Assembly: GCA_963621885.1 (NCBI GenBank)
Contig: CAVFFT010000060.1
Coordinates: 1-14,529 of the forward strand
DNA from: UMGS1519 sp963621885
GTDB lineage: Bacteria > Actinomycetota > Coriobacteriia > Coriobacteriales > Eggerthellaceae
Direction of reading: 5' to 3'
DNA length: 14,529 nt
Shown here: in pieces, positions 13,282 through 14,529 of the stretch
Position numbering within the stretch: the stretch's first letter is position 1
How the letters are laid out: each line of letters starts with the position of its first letter
Made by a program: the position numbers and the translations under genes
The notes under the pieces: generated by a model
Told to the model about the DNA's origin: nothing
Database searches by the model: none
The model's input: only the letters and a program-made list of their open reading frames with translations

Positions 13282-14529
13282 GTGAAACCACATGTTGTCA
13301 TCATCGGCGGCGGTGCTTCAGGCATCGCCGCTGCCATAACGGCTGCCGAGCAAGGCGCGCGCGTCGACGTTCTCGAGGAGCGCGAGCGGCTGGGGCATTC
13401 CATCCTGGTAAGCGGCAATGGGCGCTGCAATTGGTCGAATGACCAGGTGGAAGCGGGTGCTTATACGAACGCCGCCTTTGTGGACGAGGCCTTTTCCGTC
13501 TGCCCGCCCCGCCAGGTTTGGGATTGGTTTGCCGAGCTGGGGCTTTGCACGCTTGCCGAATCCGATGGCCGCCTGTATCCCCAAACGAACAAGGCGTCGA
13601 CCGTGCTCGATGTCTTGCGTTTTCGCATGGACGAGCTGTCTATCAATGTGTTGGCGGGCACGTCCGCTGCGCGAATCGAGCCTACGAAGAGCGGATATGC
13701 CGTTCATGCAAATGAGGGGCGCGTGATATCGTGCGATGCCGTGATTGTCGCGGTTGGTGGTGTGGGCGCTTCGCGATTGCTCCCGCGTGATTGCCATTTC
13801 ACGGAGCGACACCCGCGCCTTTGTCCTCTGCAGACCGCGGCGGATGCGGTGCGGGGTCTTGACGGCATCCGTGCCCGTGCCGTCCTTTCGCTCGTGCGAG
13901 AGGGCAAGCCGCTTTGTCACGAGCAAGGGGAAGTGCAGTTCCGCGCGGCGGTGGTTTCGGGCATTGCGGCATTCAACCTTTCGCGTTTCGCGCAGAAGGG
14001 CGACACGCTTTCCCTTGATTTCCTGCCCCATTGGACGGAAGAGAATCTGGTGACTGAGCTGCGGGCACGTTCGCAGCGGTTCCCGCAACGTGACCTGGAA
14101 AGCCTGCTTGCCGGCATGGTGTTGCCACAGCTGGCCCGCGCCATTGCCCGCCAGGCGGGGCTTCGCAGCGGCGATAGGCCGGATGCTTCCCGTCTTGACC
14201 TGATTGCGCGGGGGCTTAAGGCTTTCCGTCTTCCCGTGATGGGTTTTGAGGAAAAGAAGGCGCAGGTCACGCAGGGTGGCCTTGATGTGGGCGAAGTGGA
14301 TGCGCGCACGATGGAATTGCGCCGGCATGTGCATCTGCATGTGACGGGCGAGGCGCTGGACGTTGACGGTCCGTGTGGTGGTTACAACCTCCATTGGGCC
14401 TGGACGAGCGGCACCATTGCAGGACGGGCTGCTGTTGCCGCGGCGGCTGATCCCGCGGCTGCGGCCGCCGTTCCCACGGCAACCGGCAAACGCAGCCTGT
14501 CCGCTGAGCCTCCCGCAACCGCCAAACGC
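13282..14529 (+). CDS. BaiN/HI0933-family FAD-dependent oxidoreductase (3' truncated by window)
   Basis: 416 codons are visible and the frame is still open at the edge. The FAD-binding N-terminus is VVIIGGGASGIAAAITAAEQG (first 20 of this: residues 5-24), then LVSGNGRCNWSN, the family signature. The C-terminal FAD region reads VTQGGLDVGEVDARTMELRR and GEALDVDGPCGGYNLHWAWT, again diagnostic. The family includes BaiN, a bile-acid 3-dehydro-delta-reductase of gut clostridia, but most members have no known substrate. The start is uncertain: GTG at 13282 gives the standard N-terminus, while an in-frame GTG at 13258 adds eight residues; neither has a strong Shine-Dalgarno. After the conserved domain, an Ala/Pro-rich tail (from about residue 383) continues out of the window, which is atypical. 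Confidence 0.88.
   Translation, partial: MKPHVVIIGGGASGIAAAITAAEQGARVDVLEERERLGHSILVSGNGRCNWSNDQVEAGAYTNAAFVDEAFSVCPPRQVWDWFAELGLCTLAESDGRLYPQTNKASTVLDVLRFRMDELSINVLAGTSAARIEPTKSGYAVHANEGRVISCDAVIVAVGGVGASRLLPRDCHFTERHPRLCPLQTAADAVRGLDGIRARAVLSLVREGKPLCHEQGEVQFRAAVVSGIAAFNLSRFAQKGDTLSLDFLPHWTEENLVTELRARSQRFPQRDLESLLAGMVLPQLARAIARQAGLRSGDRPDASRLDLIARGLKAFRLPVMGFEEKKAQVTQGGLDVGEVDARTMELRRHVHLHVTGEALDVDGPCGGYNLHWAWTSGTIAGRAAVAAAADPAAAAAVPTATGKRSLSAEPPATAKR

Noticed and set aside
13318..14394. 358-codon antisense frame over the flavoprotein
   Set aside because: Shadow frame; the plus strand carries the diagnostic FAD motifs.

Overview
The window is about 14.5 kb of GC-rich DNA from a bacterial chromosome. 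Gene density is high, spacers are short and Shine-Dalgarno sequences are clear. The gene set fits a high-GC Gram-positive: MurA beside an LCP-family envelope protein, an FMN riboswitch over a Bacillus-like riboflavin operon, a YerC-type TrpR relative, a stand-alone NifU C-terminal domain and a BaiN/HI0933-type flavoprotein. My best guess is an anaerobic gut actinobacterium of the Coriobacteriia (Eggerthellales-like). This is inferred from gene content and protein flavour; no marker here proves it. No rRNA, tRNA, insertion sequence, phage gene or CRISPR array was found, and no gene-free stretch exceeds 300 bases.

Layout. (1) 1-791, minus: a crotonase-fold enzyme close to crotonobetainyl-CoA hydratase (CaiD), essentially complete. 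(2) 1020-3866, plus: an envelope pair, murA (committed step of peptidoglycan synthesis) then a LytR-CpsA-Psr protein with a LytR_C domain but a degraded catalytic signature. (3) 3985-4750, minus: a 10-cysteine 86-residue protein and a NifU-like Fe-S scaffold that has its own terminator. (4) 4793-10199, plus: the core of the window. A sigma70-type promoter, FMN aptamer and intrinsic terminator precede ribD-ribE-ribBA-ribH, then a HAD phosphatase and a yerC-type regulator. Together the four rib genes supply every riboflavin step except one, dephosphorylation of the ribitylaminouracil phosphate. A HAD hydrolase sits directly downstream of ribH, the enzyme class known to do that step elsewhere. 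(5) 10201-10824, minus: an ADP-ribose-pyrophosphatase-like Nudix hydrolase, converging on yerC with one base between stops. Two near-identical 16-bp palindromes lie upstream of it. (6) 11033-13016, minus: a D-2-hydroxyacid dehydrogenase followed 28 bp later by a metallo-beta-lactamase-fold hydrolase. (7) 13282 to the right edge, plus: a BaiN/HI0933-family FAD protein that runs off the window.

The most unusual feature is repeat content at the joints of the riboflavin operon. RibD begins with four 12-bp units, RibE ends with seven 12-bp units (a Ser-Gln-rich period-4 peptide inserted before its C-terminal helix), the ribBA-ribH gap holds 39-bp repeats with strong dyads, and the ribH-HAD gap holds about eight degenerate units whose period shortens from 30 to 24 bp and runs into the HAD ribosome-binding site. 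The catalytic cores appear intact, so the repeats seem confined to linkers and spacers.

All functional calls come from motif recognition and context; no database search was run.
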